From Heterocephalus glaber (Eukaryota > Chordata > Mammalia > Rodentia > Bathyergidae), in contig NW_004624854.1 in the NCBI RefSeq assembly GCF_000247695.1, positions 3,372,054 through 3,436,053 of the forward strand: a stretch of DNA of 64,000 nt. Reading direction: 5' to 3'. This document shows positions 12,049 to 24,885 of this stretch, piece by piece (the stretch's first letter is position 1; every line of letters begins with the position of its first letter). The translations under genes and the position numbers were made by a program. The notes beneath the pieces were generated by a model, which saw nothing but the letters and a program-made list of their open reading frames with translations, did no database searches and had not been told where the DNA came from.

Positions 12049-15000
12049 GCATACCAAGTATTTATAAAAATCTAATATTGAGAATAACAATGACAGTGGA
12101 TCGTGTCAAAATGCATTAAATCTTTCAAGGCAAAATATTTGAAAGAGATGGTAAACATAAAGAAACACTTTATTTCATTTTACTTACATATACAAAGAAA
12201 AGTGTTTCAAATCTCCTGATTTTTAATTCATTGATGAGGAGTGATTTTCTGTGGACTAGCATAACGTAGTAGACAATCCAAAAAACATGACAAACTGTTC
12301 TTGCAACGTAAAATGGACATTCTGGAAACTTGGAAATAGACCTGAGTGTAACTGAAAATACTTTCCAACTAGATATTTTATAGAAAATTAATTAGTCACT
12401 TCTCTAATATCCCTGAGTTTAGGGTTGTCTTTGTTAGTCTGAAGGGTTTTCCTTCATCCTTCTTGTTTCTCTCCCTCTCACTTCAAATGTGATTTAGGAG
12501 CCCAAAGATTTCTGTGGAAAAACTGCATTCTTCATAATTTGTTCATTTGTAAAAAAGTTTAAAAATTACCCTTCCATTTTCTCTAATGTCCATTTTCTCA
12601 GATCTATTATTTATTATTAATTTCGTTGTCCTACAAATTTTTCTTTAAATTTCATTTAGCTGTTCTGTCGGAGCCCTTTTGTTTAATGTTTTTTCTGTTA
12701 TTAATTTTACTTCAACTTTTATGGATCACACAAAATATTCTCAAAATGGCCTGTTTCAAAAATTTCAAAATTTGGATCCTTTTCTTCTGCTTCAAAGTAA
12801 TATTTGATTCCTTTCATATTTTAAATAAACTCATAGAGTTATTTGATGACTGTAAATATCAGGTAATAAAATAACTTAATTTTGAGTGAAAAAACTCTCC
12901 CTAGAGGTATAATATTCTCTTTTTCCTTCTTTATTGCTCTTATATTAAAGCACAATATTGGTTGTTAGGGAGAAACACTGAGATATTTTCAGTGCAGAGA
13001 ACATGGGGCTCTACTGAAATACATTGCAATCTAATTTCCCCATGCTTGGACCGCCCAATTATCTATGATAATGTATTCCTGGATAATTTGAAGAACTTTT
13101 TCTTCAATTAACAGAATCAATGAGTAAAAGTTCTAATATACATGATGAACTTGTTTCTATGTTCAAATATTTTGTTTTCCAGAAATTCTAAACAGCCTCC
13201 CTCTCTCTATGCATGATCCTGACCCCTTTAGGATTAATGTCTCATGTGCAGCATCATGCTCCCTTATTCTGACCAGGCCTCTGCAGAGAGGACAAGAACC
13301 TACATCACCTGACTATAAAATAGTCCCTGCCCATGTCCACATCTTGGCTCTGCCAAATGGTGAAATGTGTCCTTGTGAATCCTGGGCTCCTGTGCTAATT
13401 CAGCGCCTCTCACAAGTGGGAGATGGCAAAATGGAAGGAAACAAGGGGGTAAACCAAGAAGTTCATTGGACTGGGTTCTGTCCTCTTTGCAGGCTGGGCC
13501 AATGATATTTGATGAGAAGAAATGCCCTCCTTTATACTTTCAATCAAATACATTGAATGAGTTACACAACACAATATGCAAAACATCTTTCATAGTCATG
13601 ACTTAAGCACAAAATATATAAATATGTGCACTAATTGTGTATGATTAGATATTTCATGCAAATATAATATGTAAAAGTCGAGGTGCACTTATTCTAAAAT
13701 TGATAGCTATGTGACAGACTTCTCCTATGAAAACATCATCAATTTTTAACAACTTGAAGATTTGCTCTTAATGTCACGCTTTGGTATTCCTTGTCCTTTC
13801 TTCCTTTTCAAATGTATTCTGGCAAAAATCCCAGGATGTGATCCAGAAATAGTTACTGCTGCAGCATCAAGAGACCCACACTCAGGCATATAAACTTTAA
13901 GAAGGAAACACCTTTCTGTTCCACTGCATAAATTTTTTAGAAGCTGATATGTAGCGTGTCAACAAAATTGCACGAGAAGTGAAAGGCGGCCCCAAGAGAA
14001 AGTGTAGGATGCAGATGATGATAATAAAGATACACTAAGCACACGACACAGTGGAATGTGAACACTAATTCCACATTCTAGAATGTTGAGCTTTTTTATA
14101 TGTTCTGTGCATTTTTGCTACTTCAGTGATTTTACCTGAGACATAAGTTCACTATACTAGATTTCGTCCATCAAAACATATTTCACTTAAAGGAGAACAG
14201 GGAGATAAAACACACCAGCTTCTGATGTACTGACAGCATATTTACATTAATGAAAAAATATGTAGAAACTTAAAACTTGTGAGCAGAAACAATTTAAAAT
14301 ACATCCCCTGAAAAATCTATTTTATAGTCACATATTATCATGGTTTCATGTTCACTTGTAGAAGAAATTAATAAGGAAGAAAGAAGGTATAAAGAATGTA
14401 ATCAAGGTTTGTTAATTTTATAAAACTGCCTAGTGGATAGATGCAGAAAATGTTGACTGATATCGCCAAACAATGATAATTATAAATTTTATATAATATA
14501 TATAATGTATAATTTTAACACTGATCTCTACATGCAATGACTTCGCAGGAAAAACTAACATATTGTTGAATAAATGAAACCATGCATTATTAAGAATATA
14601 TTTTTAATTGCTTACATATAGAACCAGTACAATCAGTGAAATGCAAATTTTATCTCCTGTTTTTTTCACTTTCAAGTCTTATGGAATGGATATATGCCAC
14701 GAAGCCTGTTATTGTCATCCTAGGTAGAGATAATTCTAAAAAGTTTTTTAAAAATCTCATCAAATAAAAACCATAAAGATCCTAAACTTTGAAAATTTAT
14801 TAATCTATTCTGAAGTAATTAAGTACTTAATCACACAGAAGCATTTCCTAAAGTTCTCTGTTGACTGCAAGGAATATTGAGCCGTAAATCTGAACATTTA
14901 CATAATACAGTGAGTCAGTTCTATCCTTGCACCTAACACCAGGAATGTACATCCACTAAAACTGCTCCATCACCTTACAACTTTTGGTAGTTTTTATCAT

Positions 15001-15589
15001 TTAATTTCTGTGGGGATTACTGAAACTGTTCATTTTCTCCATGTCCCTCTACTTTTTTAGAGTCTTACTATAAAAATAAAAATGCCTTTCCCCAACTCAA
15101 GATTGTGATGCAATGGACTTTTAAAACAATATTGTCCTTCAGAGAATGTTGGAGGGCAGTGTGTGGGGAAAGGAAAATTTGTTGAGTATTTGTCATCTCA
15201 AAGGAGAATGAAGTAATTGTTAATTCTGTTTACCGGACACTTCTGGCATTTCCTCATTTTCAGCAGTTTAACACTATAATCCCATGAGACTTGTGTGACT
15301 AGATGGGACAGGATAAGAGCTGTGGTTGACTGGGACACATACATGCTCTGAAATAGTCTAGAACTCTCTTCTTCTCTATTCCAAAGTCACTGCTAATGTT
15401 TGGATGATCAATATATTACATAGGTTCTTACCACCAGAAACCCTTATGAACAATTGTGTATCAAAATATGTCACTGTGTTTCCAAGCTGATTGGTAGAAA
15501 ATATTATCTTTCTGAAGTTTTATTTTCAGTGTTTTATGAGAAATTTGACCATTTTAGAAATTTTAAAAGTAATATTATATTTAAAATTT
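12049..15589. other. 3.5 kb of unrecognised AT-rich DNA
   Basis: I see no named repeat and no credible gene. A less AT-rich patch at about 13200-13500 contains a 98-codon frame (13209-13505) with low-complexity composition and no recognisable domain. No splice-bounded exon structure was found around it. Confidence 0.4.
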
Positions 15590-17090
15590 TTAATTGTAAA
15601 TAAAAATTGTACAAGTTTTGGGGGTAAATATGATAATGAGAGCAGTTCTAATCTATAGTTCATCAAATATTTATCATTTCATATTTTGAAATGGTTCATT
15701 TATTTCATTGAACTAGTCCTTTGTATTTCAGTTTGATTTGACAATTTATGTAAATTATATCTTTGCTTAAAATATGGCTTGCAAATATTTTTCCAAGTGT
15801 TCTTTTGTTATTTAACTGGGGGTTTTTTGGCATGTAAGCCCCAAATCTTTTAAATTTTACTATTTATTTTCCTCCTTGGAATATAACTTTTTATTAACAT
15901 ATTCTAAATGAAATTTAAAATTTTTTCTTGCATTTTTATGAACTTGTTTGAAATTAAAATTTTCAATTTATCAGGAATTAATTTTAGAATAAGTAATTAT
16001 GTAATTATGTAGATTTCATGCTTCATTTCCTAGTTATTTAACTTTCATTAGCCTTTTAAAACCAATTCTTATAGATATGTGGTCCATTTCTTATTTTGCT
16101 TACCACAGTGTCATTATAAATTTCTTCTAGCAATAAGTGAAAAACCTTGCATAATTTTATTTTCTGTCTGATTCATTTTTGGAAAATATTTATGTGGTGT
16201 TCCACCCAGAAGAATATGAAATTTTGGTAATAGTTTTACCCTCTGTTGTATAATTAATATATAACAGTTTTTCTGTCCTTTGTTTAGTTTTATTAATTAT
16301 TCCTTAAAGTAATGCCTGATAGTTGTGAAAATAATGCAAAATATTTCCTTCCTAAGATCAATTGGAATGTTCCATGAATGTTGTTTCTAAGTACCATACT
16401 TGTTTTTGAACAAAGATATGTAGATAAAGATGGATGAAAATATAAGTAAATGAGTTCATAAAAAGATAATTAGGCTTATAGTATACACAAAAATTAATAT
16501 GCATATATTTTAATATAACATTGGAATCTGCTTATACCCATTTGATTAAGAAATTTATATATTTTGCATAGATATTTGCCTGTAATTCCTTACTTATTCA
16601 TATTTATCCCTGTGCGTATTGATTAAATGGGTATTCTGTTTGCTTCATGAAAATAATTGGAATAGATGCTTATTTTTCTTGGTGTCATTTATATAGGGCT
16701 AGATTTATCCTTTGGTAGAAGATATGGCAGAGTCAGTTTGAAGTGATATGGGCTTAATATTTTGGTAGAGGTATTCTTAAGATATTTCCCCATTAATTTT
16801 ATGGCAGTTTTTTATACCTCACATGTTCTACAATTGGTTTCAATTTTTTCTTGAAATAGCATGTCTATTCAGGCCTCCAAATTTATCCCAGTAGAGGTAA
16901 ATATAAGAGATGTTCCTCATTTTTGTAAAATTGTCCATAAAATACTACGTATATCATTATTTATCTAATATCATTACTTATTTCATGCTTTAGCATTTTT
17001 TCTTATTTATTTTAAGAATTAATAAGTTACTTTGAAATCCAGCTATGAAATATAACTTATTTATTGTTATTATATACACTCTTACTTTTC
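15590..17090 (-). mobile_element. Possible very old L1M sequence (antisense)
   Basis: Very T-rich DNA with faint antisense L1 flavour, such as 'cttgcaaatatttttccaag' near 15779. The match is weak and could be simple AT-rich sequence. Confidence 0.3.
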
Positions 17091-17165
17091 AATATTAATT
17101 TTAACTTTTAAAAATCAATACCACTGGGTTTTAGATCCTTTTCTTTTACTTAAAATTGAACACAT

Positions 17166-17247
17166 GGGCTGGGGATTTGGCTCAGTGGTTCTGGCGCCTG
17201 CCTGGAAAGTGCAAGGTCCTGAGTTCGATCCCTGGCACCAAAAAAAG
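17166..17247 (+). mobile_element. ID-like tRNA-derived SINE
   Basis: It has an A box ('ggctcagtgg'), a B box ('gttcgatccc') and a short A-tail. An exact 13-bp TSD 'aaattgaacacat' lies at 17153-17165 and 17248-17260. This copy reads closest to a plausible family consensus, so it is one of the younger insertions. Confidence 0.93.
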
Positions 17248-17260
17248 AAATTGAACACAT

Positions 17261-17504
17261 ACTACAGACTTCCGTACGCAGCCCCTCCATGGAGCACGCC
17301 TCTCGCAGAGCTTCCTCAGGGCTGACATCTTGGATTCCTGAGTGTGAGTCCGTAGGAGGAACCTGGCACACTTCTGCCCCGCGGCTCCTCTACACAGTGG
17401 TCCCACGAGGAAATCGTGCTACTCAGCCAGGATTCTTGGATTCTCAGAGACTTCGGCTGGTTTCAGCCATTTACTGGGGGATATTTTCTTTTAATTTGCA
17501 GTGA
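17261..17504. other. Unrecognised, relatively GC-rich patch
   Basis: This GC-richer stretch contains open frames of 71-74 codons on both strands. No domain, repeat or splice context was recognised. Confidence 0.3.
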
Positions 17505-18285
17505 GGATTTTATTTAGATAATTTGTTCATGTTTTTTAATTAGGTTGTTGTTCATGTTTTTTAATTAGGCTGTTGTTCACCAATTGTTAAATTGTAAAAA
17601 TTCTTTTTTATATTTGAATAAAATTTCTTATCAGACATGTTTTATCATATATATTTGTTTTAGTTACCCAATATGTGACGTCTCTTTACTCTTTTTAGTA
17701 ATATTTTACACAGAAGTGTTTAATTTTTTAAAGTACAAACTTCCCATTTTCTTTTATGGATCATATTTTCTGCATTATATCTCAAAATTTATCATGAAAT
17801 TCAAAATCACCTAGGTGTTTTCAGATGTTATGTTCCAGGTTTTATACTTTTTCACTTTACAGTTAGTTATAAGATTGGTTCTAAATTCTTTTTTTGGAAG
17901 AGATGTGAAATCTGTATTTAGAGACTTCTGTTTTGGGGGACCATATAGATAGCCAATTATCCTAGCACCATTTGTGGAATAATTATAATTTCTCTACTGA
18001 ATTGACTTTACTACCTTTCCATGTTTTAGTGGACTCTACATGGGGCTCTTTCTGAGCTGTCTGCTCGATTCAATTGATCTATTTCTCTTTATTTCAACAA
18101 CATGAGGTGGCCATTGTTGTCTTGAAGCCAGGTAATCTAAGTCTTCTGAGTTTGTCCTTTTCAGTTTTGTGTTGGCTAATCTAAGTCATTTTCATTACCA
18201 TATAAACATTAGCATAAGCCAATAGTATGTGAAAAATAGCTGGCTGGACTTTGGAAGTGCATTAAATTTATAGATCATCCTAGGA
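17505..18285 (-). mobile_element. Old L1M copy, ORF2 3' portion, segment 1
   Basis: Antisense L1 ORF2 landmarks: 'ttatcctagcaccatttgtg' near 17957, a 'ttcaattgatctatttctct' stretch near 18069 and 'tgcattaaatttatagatca' near 18259. This is the host copy for the B1-ID dimer and, further on, the younger L1 nest. A 25-bp tandem duplication lies at 17525-17574. Confidence 0.75.
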
Positions 18286-18292
18286 AGAATTG

Positions 18293-18295
<3 letters not shown>

Positions 18296-18336
<41 letters not shown>

Positions 18337-18523
18337 GGAGACTTAACCCAAGGCCTTCACATAGAGCTGTACATAACCCATAACCCATTTTAATTTCTTT
18401 TCTCTCTTTTTGTATTTTGAGACTAAGTTCTCACTAAGTCGCAGGATGGGGTTGAACTTATGATCCTCCAGGTTCAGCCTCCCAGGGTGTTAAGGTAATA
18501 GCCACATCCTCCCACACCCACGT
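18296..18523 (-). mobile_element. B1-dID type dimeric SINE (antisense)
   Basis: Reading the minus strand gives a 7SL-derived B1 unit (antisense landmarks 'gatcctccaggttcagcctc' near 18461 and 'ttttgagactaagttctcac' near 18415), then an A-rich linker, then a decayed ID-like tRNA unit, then a (CA)n tail. TSDs 'agaattgact' (18286-18295) and 'agaactgact' (18524-18533) bracket it. Dimers of this kind are known from several non-muroid rodent lineages. It is inserted in the older L1M. Confidence 0.75.
18297..18335. repeat. (TG)n microsatellite in a SINE tail
   Basis: About 19 TG units forming the tail of the antisense dimeric SINE. Confidence 0.95.
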
Positions 18524-18533
18524 AGAACTGACT

Positions 18534-18962
18534 TATTAACAATATTGAGTCTTCATATCTGTGGAAATGGAATATCTTCTCCTTTATTTATATTGTTTTT
18601 TTAAAAAATTCTTTCACAAGAATACTTATTTTCCTCCTATATAGACCCTATACAAACTTTGCTAGATTTCTACATATTTCCTTACAAGGAATTTTCTGTT
18701 TTTCCTTTTGAATGTCTGAGTACAGTTTATTTCAGGGCTTCAATATTCTATTTTAAATAGGTGTCTGGAATTTTATCTTGGATGACCTTTTTCTCTTATA
18801 TGAAGTTAGTTGTCTATATTGAAGACATTGATAATTGATAATGAGTTCACTTGACCTTGAAATCCTAGTCAACTATTTCTATGCCATACACTTTGATGGT
18901 TCTAAAGTCTTCAACGATTTTTTAATTTGTTTTCCCTTTTTATTTTTCTAATGACATTATTT
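18534..18962 (-). mobile_element. Old L1M copy, segment 2
   Basis: 'ttattaacaatattgagtct' at the start directly continues the antisense ORF2 text left off at 18285. The segment ends at the TSD of the younger L1 and appears to resume after 26341. Confidence 0.75.
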
Positions 18963-18978
18963 CATGATCTTTACTTTT
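18963..18978. repeat. Left TSD of the outer young L1
   Basis: 'catgatctttactttt' here is repeated exactly at 26326-26341. The pair brackets a 7.3-kb block and lies on both sides in old L1M sequence. Confidence 0.88.
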
Positions 18979-19743
18979 TAAAAAATACTTTAATTTTATT
19001 GGTACATTTTAGGTATACAATATGATGACATTCATCATTGGGAATTTGTATCTTTACATTATATATCTTGGTTCTTAATTATTCCCCATTCCATTGCCCT
19101 TCCTTCAACCACTCCACCCTTCCCTATTTACAAAAACTTTGTTTCCATTTTTCCATTTTCTCATATTTATTCTTTTCCATTCTTTCCTTTCCACTAAACC
19201 TCCCACTTCCCCTTCTGCTTGAGATCTTTTCTTCCTATTTCACATTATCTATTATACATTTTGATCCTTATTTACACTTTTAGTTTTTCACACCAGAGAA
19301 ACTATTTGTTATTTACATATGTGTATCCTATTTATTTCACTTAAGAGTATGGCCTCAATGTGCATCCAGGTAGCTATAAATGTCTCTAGTTTCTCATTCT
19401 TTATGGCTGAGTAGTACTGCATTAAAAAACACACACACACATCTCTATCCAGTCTACAGTTGATGGGCAACTGCACTGTTTCCATGTTTTAGTTATTACA
19501 AACTGTGCCACTATGAACATGGGTGCACATATATTGCAGTGGTATGATTCTTTTAATTCTTTTGGGAAGATACCCACCAGGGGAATAGCTGGGTCAAATG
19601 GAACTGCTAGTCCTAGGTTTTTGAGGTATCCAAAAATCCATACTGATTCCCACAGTGGTTCTATCACTCTAGAATCCCACCATGAGTGGAAAAGGGTTCC
19701 TTTTTCCCCACAACCCTGCCAGCATTTGTTATTTGTTGATTTC
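18979..19743 (-). mobile_element. Outer young L1: 3' UTR and ORF2 3' end
   Basis: Antisense young-family L1. The poly-T/A junction and 'ttattggtacattttaggta' mark the 3' terminus (18998 onward). A pyrimidine-rich 3' UTR follows, then the ORF2 C-terminal region. It stops at the 13-bp site 'atttgttgatttc', where the nested L1 has inserted, and continues at 25153. Confidence 0.9.
19731..19743. repeat. Left TSD of the nested L1
   Basis: 'atttgttgatttc' is repeated exactly at 25153-25165, where the interrupted outer L1 resumes. Confidence 0.88.
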
Positions 19744-20056
19744 GGGTTTTTTAACTGTATATCCTTTTATTGGTACATTTTAGGTATACAGTAAAATGAC
19801 ATCCATCATTGGAAATTTGCACCTTTACATAGTCTCTTGGTTCTTATTTTTTCCATATTCCTCTGCCTTCCCTTCAACCCCTCAATCCCTCACTATTTAC
19901 AAAGACTTTGTTGGCTTTTTGGCATTTTCTCATATTAATTCCATTCCCTTCTTTCTTTTCCCCTACCCCTCCAACTTCCCCTTCCCCTTTGCCCCTTTTC
20001 TTCATATTTCACATTATCTATTATACCTTTTAGTACTTATTTACATTTTCAATTTC
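19744..20056 (-). other. Nested L1 3' UTR
   Basis: About 310 bases between the ORF2 stop and the A-tail remnant, purine-rich on the L1 sense strand. The terminal signature (sense 'tacctaaaatgtaccaataa') is shared with the copies ending at 18998, 38757, 39514, 40137 and 48955, which defines one young L1 family in this window. Confidence 0.8.
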
Positions 20057-23000
20057 TCACACTAGAGAATCTATTTGGTATTTACACATATGTGTCCTAT
20101 TTATTTCACTTAAGAATATTGCCTCAATGTGCATACATTTAGCTATAAATGTCTCTAATTTCTCATTTTTTATGGCTGAGTAGTATTCCATTTTATAAAA
20201 AATAACCACATTTTCTTTATCCAGTCTCCAGTTGATGGGCATTTGGGCTGTTTCCAAGTTTTAGCTACTATAAACTGTGCTGCTGTGAACATGGGTGCAC
20301 ATATATCACTGTGGTATGAATTGTTTAATTCTTTGGGGAAGATACCCAGCAGGGCATAGCTGGGTCAAATGGAACTTCCAGTCCTACTTCTTTGAGATAT
20401 CTCCATACTGATTTCCACAGTGGTTGCAGCAATCTACACTCCCACCAGCAGTGAAGCAGTGTTCCTCTTTCCCCACATTTCCCCCAGCATTTGCTATGGG
20501 TTGAATTCTTGATAGCAGCCATTCTTTCTGGAGTGAAGTGGAATCTCAGCATTGTTTCCATTTGCATCTCTCCAATGACCAGTGATGTTGAACATCTTTT
20601 CATATGTTTATTTGCCATTTTTACTTCTTTGTCTGAAAAATGTCTGTTCCTTTCAAATGCCCATTTTTGGATTGCGTCTTTAAATTTAGGAGGTCTGATT
20701 TTTTTTAAGTTCTTTATAAATTTGAGATAGTAGACTTTTGTCCGAGGGACCTCTGGTGAAAATTTTTTCCCACGTTGTGGGTTGTCTCTTCACACTACTG
20801 GTGGTTTCTCTTGCTGTGGGGAAGCTTTTTAGAAAGAAGAGATCCCACTTGTTGATTGTTTGTGCTAGTTCATAGACAACTGCAGTTTTGTTCATAAAAC
20901 CTTTTCCTATACCAATGTCTTCAAGAGTTCTACCTAACCTCTGTTCCATCTGGTTCAGAGTTTCTGTTTTAGTATTTAGATCTTTAATCCATTTTGATTT
21001 TAGTTTAGTGCATGGTGAGAAAAATAGGTCTAGTTTTAGTCTTTGGCAAGTTGAAACCCAATTCCTCCAGCATCATTTATTAAAGAGGCTATCTTTCCTC
21101 CAGTGAGGGTGTTTGGCTCCTTTGTCAAGGATGAGGTGGCTGAGTGTGTTTGGAGTTGTTTCTGCATCTGATAATCTGTTCCACTGGTCCTCAGGTCTGT
21201 TTCTTTGCCAGTACCATGCTGTTTTTATCACAGTAGCTTTGTAGTATACTTTCAAGTTGGGGATTGTGATACCCCCAGCCATGTCTCTCTTGCCTAGAAT
21301 TGCTTTTGCTATCCTGGGTCTCTTCTTGCTCCAAATGAATTTTTGGATTGTTTTCTCAAAGTCCATGAAGTATGCTGCTGGGATTTCAATTGGGATTGCA
21401 TTAAATCTATATAGCAGTTTTGTAAGTATAGCCATTTTCACTATGTTGATCCTTCCTACCCAGGAGGCAAGGGATGTCCTTTCATTTTCTGATTTCATCT
21501 CCAATCTCTGTTTTCAAAGTGCTATAGTTTTCAGAGAAGAGATCTTTGATTTCTTTTCTTAGGTTGATTCCCGGGTATTTCAGTTTTTTGGATGCTATTG
21601 TGAAAGAAATTGTTTGCCCTATTTCTCTTTCAATGAGTCTGTTGTTCATGTAGAGGAAACCTATTGATTTTTGTGTGTTGACCATGTATCCAGCTATTTT
21701 ACTGAATTGGGTTATAAAGTCTAGAAGACTTTTGGGGGAGTTCTTGGGGTCTTCTACATAGAGTATCTTGTCATCTGTAAATAATGACAATTTGACTTCT
21801 TCATTTCCTATTTTTATTCCTTTTATTTCTTTCTCTTGTCTAATTGCCATGGCTAATCTTTCCAAAACTATATTGAACAGGAGTGGTAATAGTGGATATC
21901 CCTGTCTTGGTCCCAATTTTAGCATGAAGGATTTCAGCTTTTGATCATTTAGTATGATATAGGCTGTTGGTTTTCCATAGATGGCTTTTATCAGACTGAG
22001 GTGGAGACTGTCTATTCCAATTTGGGGGGGGGGGTATCATAAATGCCTGTTGGATTTGGTCCAATGCTTTTTCTGCATCTAGTGAGATGATCATATGGTT
22101 TTTGTCCTTGGGTCTATTGATATAATGTATTATATTCATTGATTTGCATATGTTGAAGTATCCCTGCATCCCTGGGATGAATCCCATTTGGTCAGGCTGT
22201 ATGGGCTTCTTGATGATCTTCTGCATTCCATTTACCAGTATCTTATTAAAGATTTTTGCACCTATGTTCATTAGTGAGATTGGCCTATAGTTCTCTTTTT
22301 CAGTTGGGTCTTTCTCTGCTTTGGGAATCAAGGTGACGCTTGCTTCCAGGAATGAAACTGGGCGTATTGCTTCCCTTTCAATTTCATTGAAGAGTTTAAA
22401 CAGTAGTGGCAGTAGTTCCTCTCTAAATGTCTTGTATAATTCAGCAGTGAAGTCATCAGGACCTGGGCTTTTCTTAGTTGGTAAGTTTTTAATTATGTTT
22501 TCAATTTCATTGCTTGATATTGGGTTGTTTAGAAGTTTTAGGTCTTCTTCATTCAACTTTGGTAATTCATATGTATCTAGGAATCTGTCCATTTTTTCTG
22601 GTGTTTTTTATCTTATTGGTGTATAGGTTCTCGAAGTAGGTATTGATGATCCTCTGCATTTCTGCTGAGTCCATTGTAATTTCATCCCTCGCTGCATGGA
22701 ATTGGGCCTTTTCTTTCCTTTTGCTGATAAGGTTGGCTAAGGGTTTGTCAATTTTGTCTATTCTTTTGAAGAACTAACTCTTGATTTCATTGGTTTTTTG
22801 TAGTGTTCTCTTTGTCTCCATTGCATTGGTTTCTGCTCTGATCTTTATAATTTCCTCTCTTGTGTGAGCTTTGGGTTTGTCCTGCTCTTCTTTTTCTAGA
22901 AGCTTGAGGTTCAGCATCAGGTTATTTAATTGGACTTGCTCTGTTTTCCTAATGTGAAAATTCACTGCAATGAATTTCCTTCCTAAGACTGCTTTCATTG

Positions 23001-23869
23001 TGTCCCAAAAATTCAGATATGTTGTAGTGTCATTGTCATTTAGTTGTAGGAACTGTCTGATTTCGTCTTTAATTTCCTCTGTGTCCCATTGGTTATTCAG
23101 AAGTGTGTTGTTCAATTTCCACATGTTTATGAAGTTTTTGTGGTTTCTTTTGCTATGGATCTCCAATTTCATTGCACTATGGTATGATAATATACAGGGG
23201 ATAACTTCAATTCCTTTGCACTTACCTAAATATGTTCTATGAGTGAGTATGTGGTCTATTTTGGAGAACGACCCATGTGCAGCTGAAAAGAATGTGTATT
23301 CTGATTTTGTGGGGTGAAACACTCTGTAAACATCTGTTAAGTTCATTTGTTCAAGAGTTTGATTAAGTTCTAGTATTTCATTGCTAGTTTTTTGTCTAGT
23401 TGATCTATCTATTTGTGACAATGCAGTATTGAGTTTCCCCACTACTATTGTATTAGTGCTTATATGATTTTTCATGTCTGTTAGTATTTGTTTTACATAG
23501 TTGGGTGCACTAGTATTTGGTGCATATATATTTATGAATGCCATGTCTTCCTCTTGAATTTTTCCCTTTACAAGGATGTAGTGTCTTTCTTCGTCTCTCT
23601 TAATCAGTGTTGGTTTGAAATCCACTTGGTCTGTAAAGAGGATAGCTACTCTTGCTTTTTTTTCACATTCCTGTCTCATGGAGTATTGTTTTCCACCCTT
23701 TAACTTTCAGTCTATGAGTTTCTTTTTGAATTAAGTGTGTTTCTTGTATGCAGTATACTGTTGGATCTTGCTTCTTGACCCATTCTGCCAGTCTATTTTT
23801 TTTGATTGGTGAATTGAGACCATTAACATTGATGGTTATAACTGATACATATTGAGTTACCATTGTCAT
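20057..23869 (-). pseudogene. L1 ORF2 (endonuclease / reverse transcriptase), nested copy, dead
   Basis: ORF2 protein nicks target DNA and reverse-transcribes L1 RNA at the nick. It starts at a Met at 23869. The N-terminal APE-type endonuclease shows 'INVNGLNSP' and 'CIQETHL', then a frameshift near 23670. Further on, the expected GDFN reads GKLN (Lys codon 23434-23436) and the expected SDH reads SYH (Tyr codon 23182-23184), so catalytic aspartates are gone. The RT domain (about 22590-21480) contains '[14 protein letters not shown]' and '[11 protein letters not shown]', and its active-site box reads FTDD, not FADD (Thr codon 21776-21778). The C-terminal part runs to a stop near 20057 after 'MEYYSAIKNEKLETFIAK'. 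The total span, about 1,270 codons, is the normal ORF2 length. At least five frame breaks make it non-functional. Confidence 0.9.
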
Positions 23870-24885
23870 GACTTTTTCTTTTTGTTGAATTCTCCCCCTT
23901 TGCTTTTAATTTCTTGTCATTCCTGGTGGATTCATTCTGCTGGGCTTCCTGGAGTTGTGATCCTTGCTGTCTTTTCCTAGGATATTTTTCTAAAATTTTT
24001 TGGAGTGCTGGTGTGGTATTCATGAAGTTCCTAAGTGGCTCTTTATCATGAAAGTATCTTATTTCTCCATCAATTGTGAAACACAGTTTTGCAGGGTACA
24101 TTAACCTGGATTGGACATTGTTTTCCTTTAGGGCTTAAAATAAATACATCACTCCTACCTCTTCTTCCCTTGAGGGTTTGCATTGAGAAGTCTGCTGTGA
24201 TTCTGATGGGCTTTCCTTTGTATGTGTTTTGTTTCTTTTCTCTAAGTGCTTATAGAATTTTGTTCTTCTGTTGGGTTTCTGGAATCTTAACAATTATATG
24301 CCTATGTGTAGATTTTTTTATCAAGGGTATTTGGAGTCCTATATGCCTCACTTATCTGTATGTGAGGTTCTTTTCCTCTGCTTGGGAAGTTTTTTGCCAT
24401 CACTTCTGTGAACAGTTTTTTTCTGTCACCTGCACTCTCTCCTCTTTCTTCATTGACTCCAATCAGTTTTATGTTATTCTTCTTTGCATCATCTAGCAGC
24501 TGCTGGATTGATTTCTCGTGGTCCTTAGAATTTTAAAGAAATTTTTCTTTTCCTCCTCACTAATTGCAATCTTATCTTCTATATCTGAAATTCTGTCCTC
24601 ACATTGTCTCATTCTGTTGCATAGACATTCAATGGAGTTTTGAATCTCCTGAAAATCTGTTTGAATCTGTTTTATGGATTCCATTTGTTTCATATTTTGG
24701 GATTCCATCGTGTTCCTCAGCTCTATTTTTTTATCTGTGTCCTCTCTAGATTTATTAATCATGTCTTGCACTATGGGCAAAATCTCTGCTATCACGTGAG
24801 AAATTATTTCTGACTTCATTTTTTCCAGGCCCTCTTTTGGTGCCAGTTCAGGGAGGCCAGGTGGTTGAGTATCAGAGTGTTCCTT
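23823..24885 (-). pseudogene. L1 ORF1 (RNA-binding chaperone), nested copy, dead
   Basis: ORF1 protein forms trimers that coat L1 RNA. The start codon used by the sister copy at 63893 is AAG here (24885-24883), so the next in-frame Met is at 24819. The first 108 residues from there include a coiled-coil-like stretch (KQMESIKQIQTDFQEIQNSI and onward). After a stop near 24493 the frame is repeatedly broken, but 'KNFPSRGKEPHIQI' and 'PIRITADFSMQTLKGR', diagnostic of the RNA-recognition and C-terminal domains, are readable in shifted frames. The last 92-codon frame (24101-23823) carries the C-terminal domain and overlaps the ORF2 start at 23869. The 135-codon frame on the plus strand at 24089-24496 is an antisense shadow. 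Confidence 0.85.

Noticed and set aside
13209..13505. 98-codon open frame in a less AT-rich patch
   Set aside because: Considered as a possible exon, but there is no recognisable motif and no convincing splice-site pair with a partner exon.
24089..24496. 135-codon plus-strand frame rich in Phe, Ser and Cys
   Set aside because: Antisense shadow of L1 ORF1 in the nested copy.
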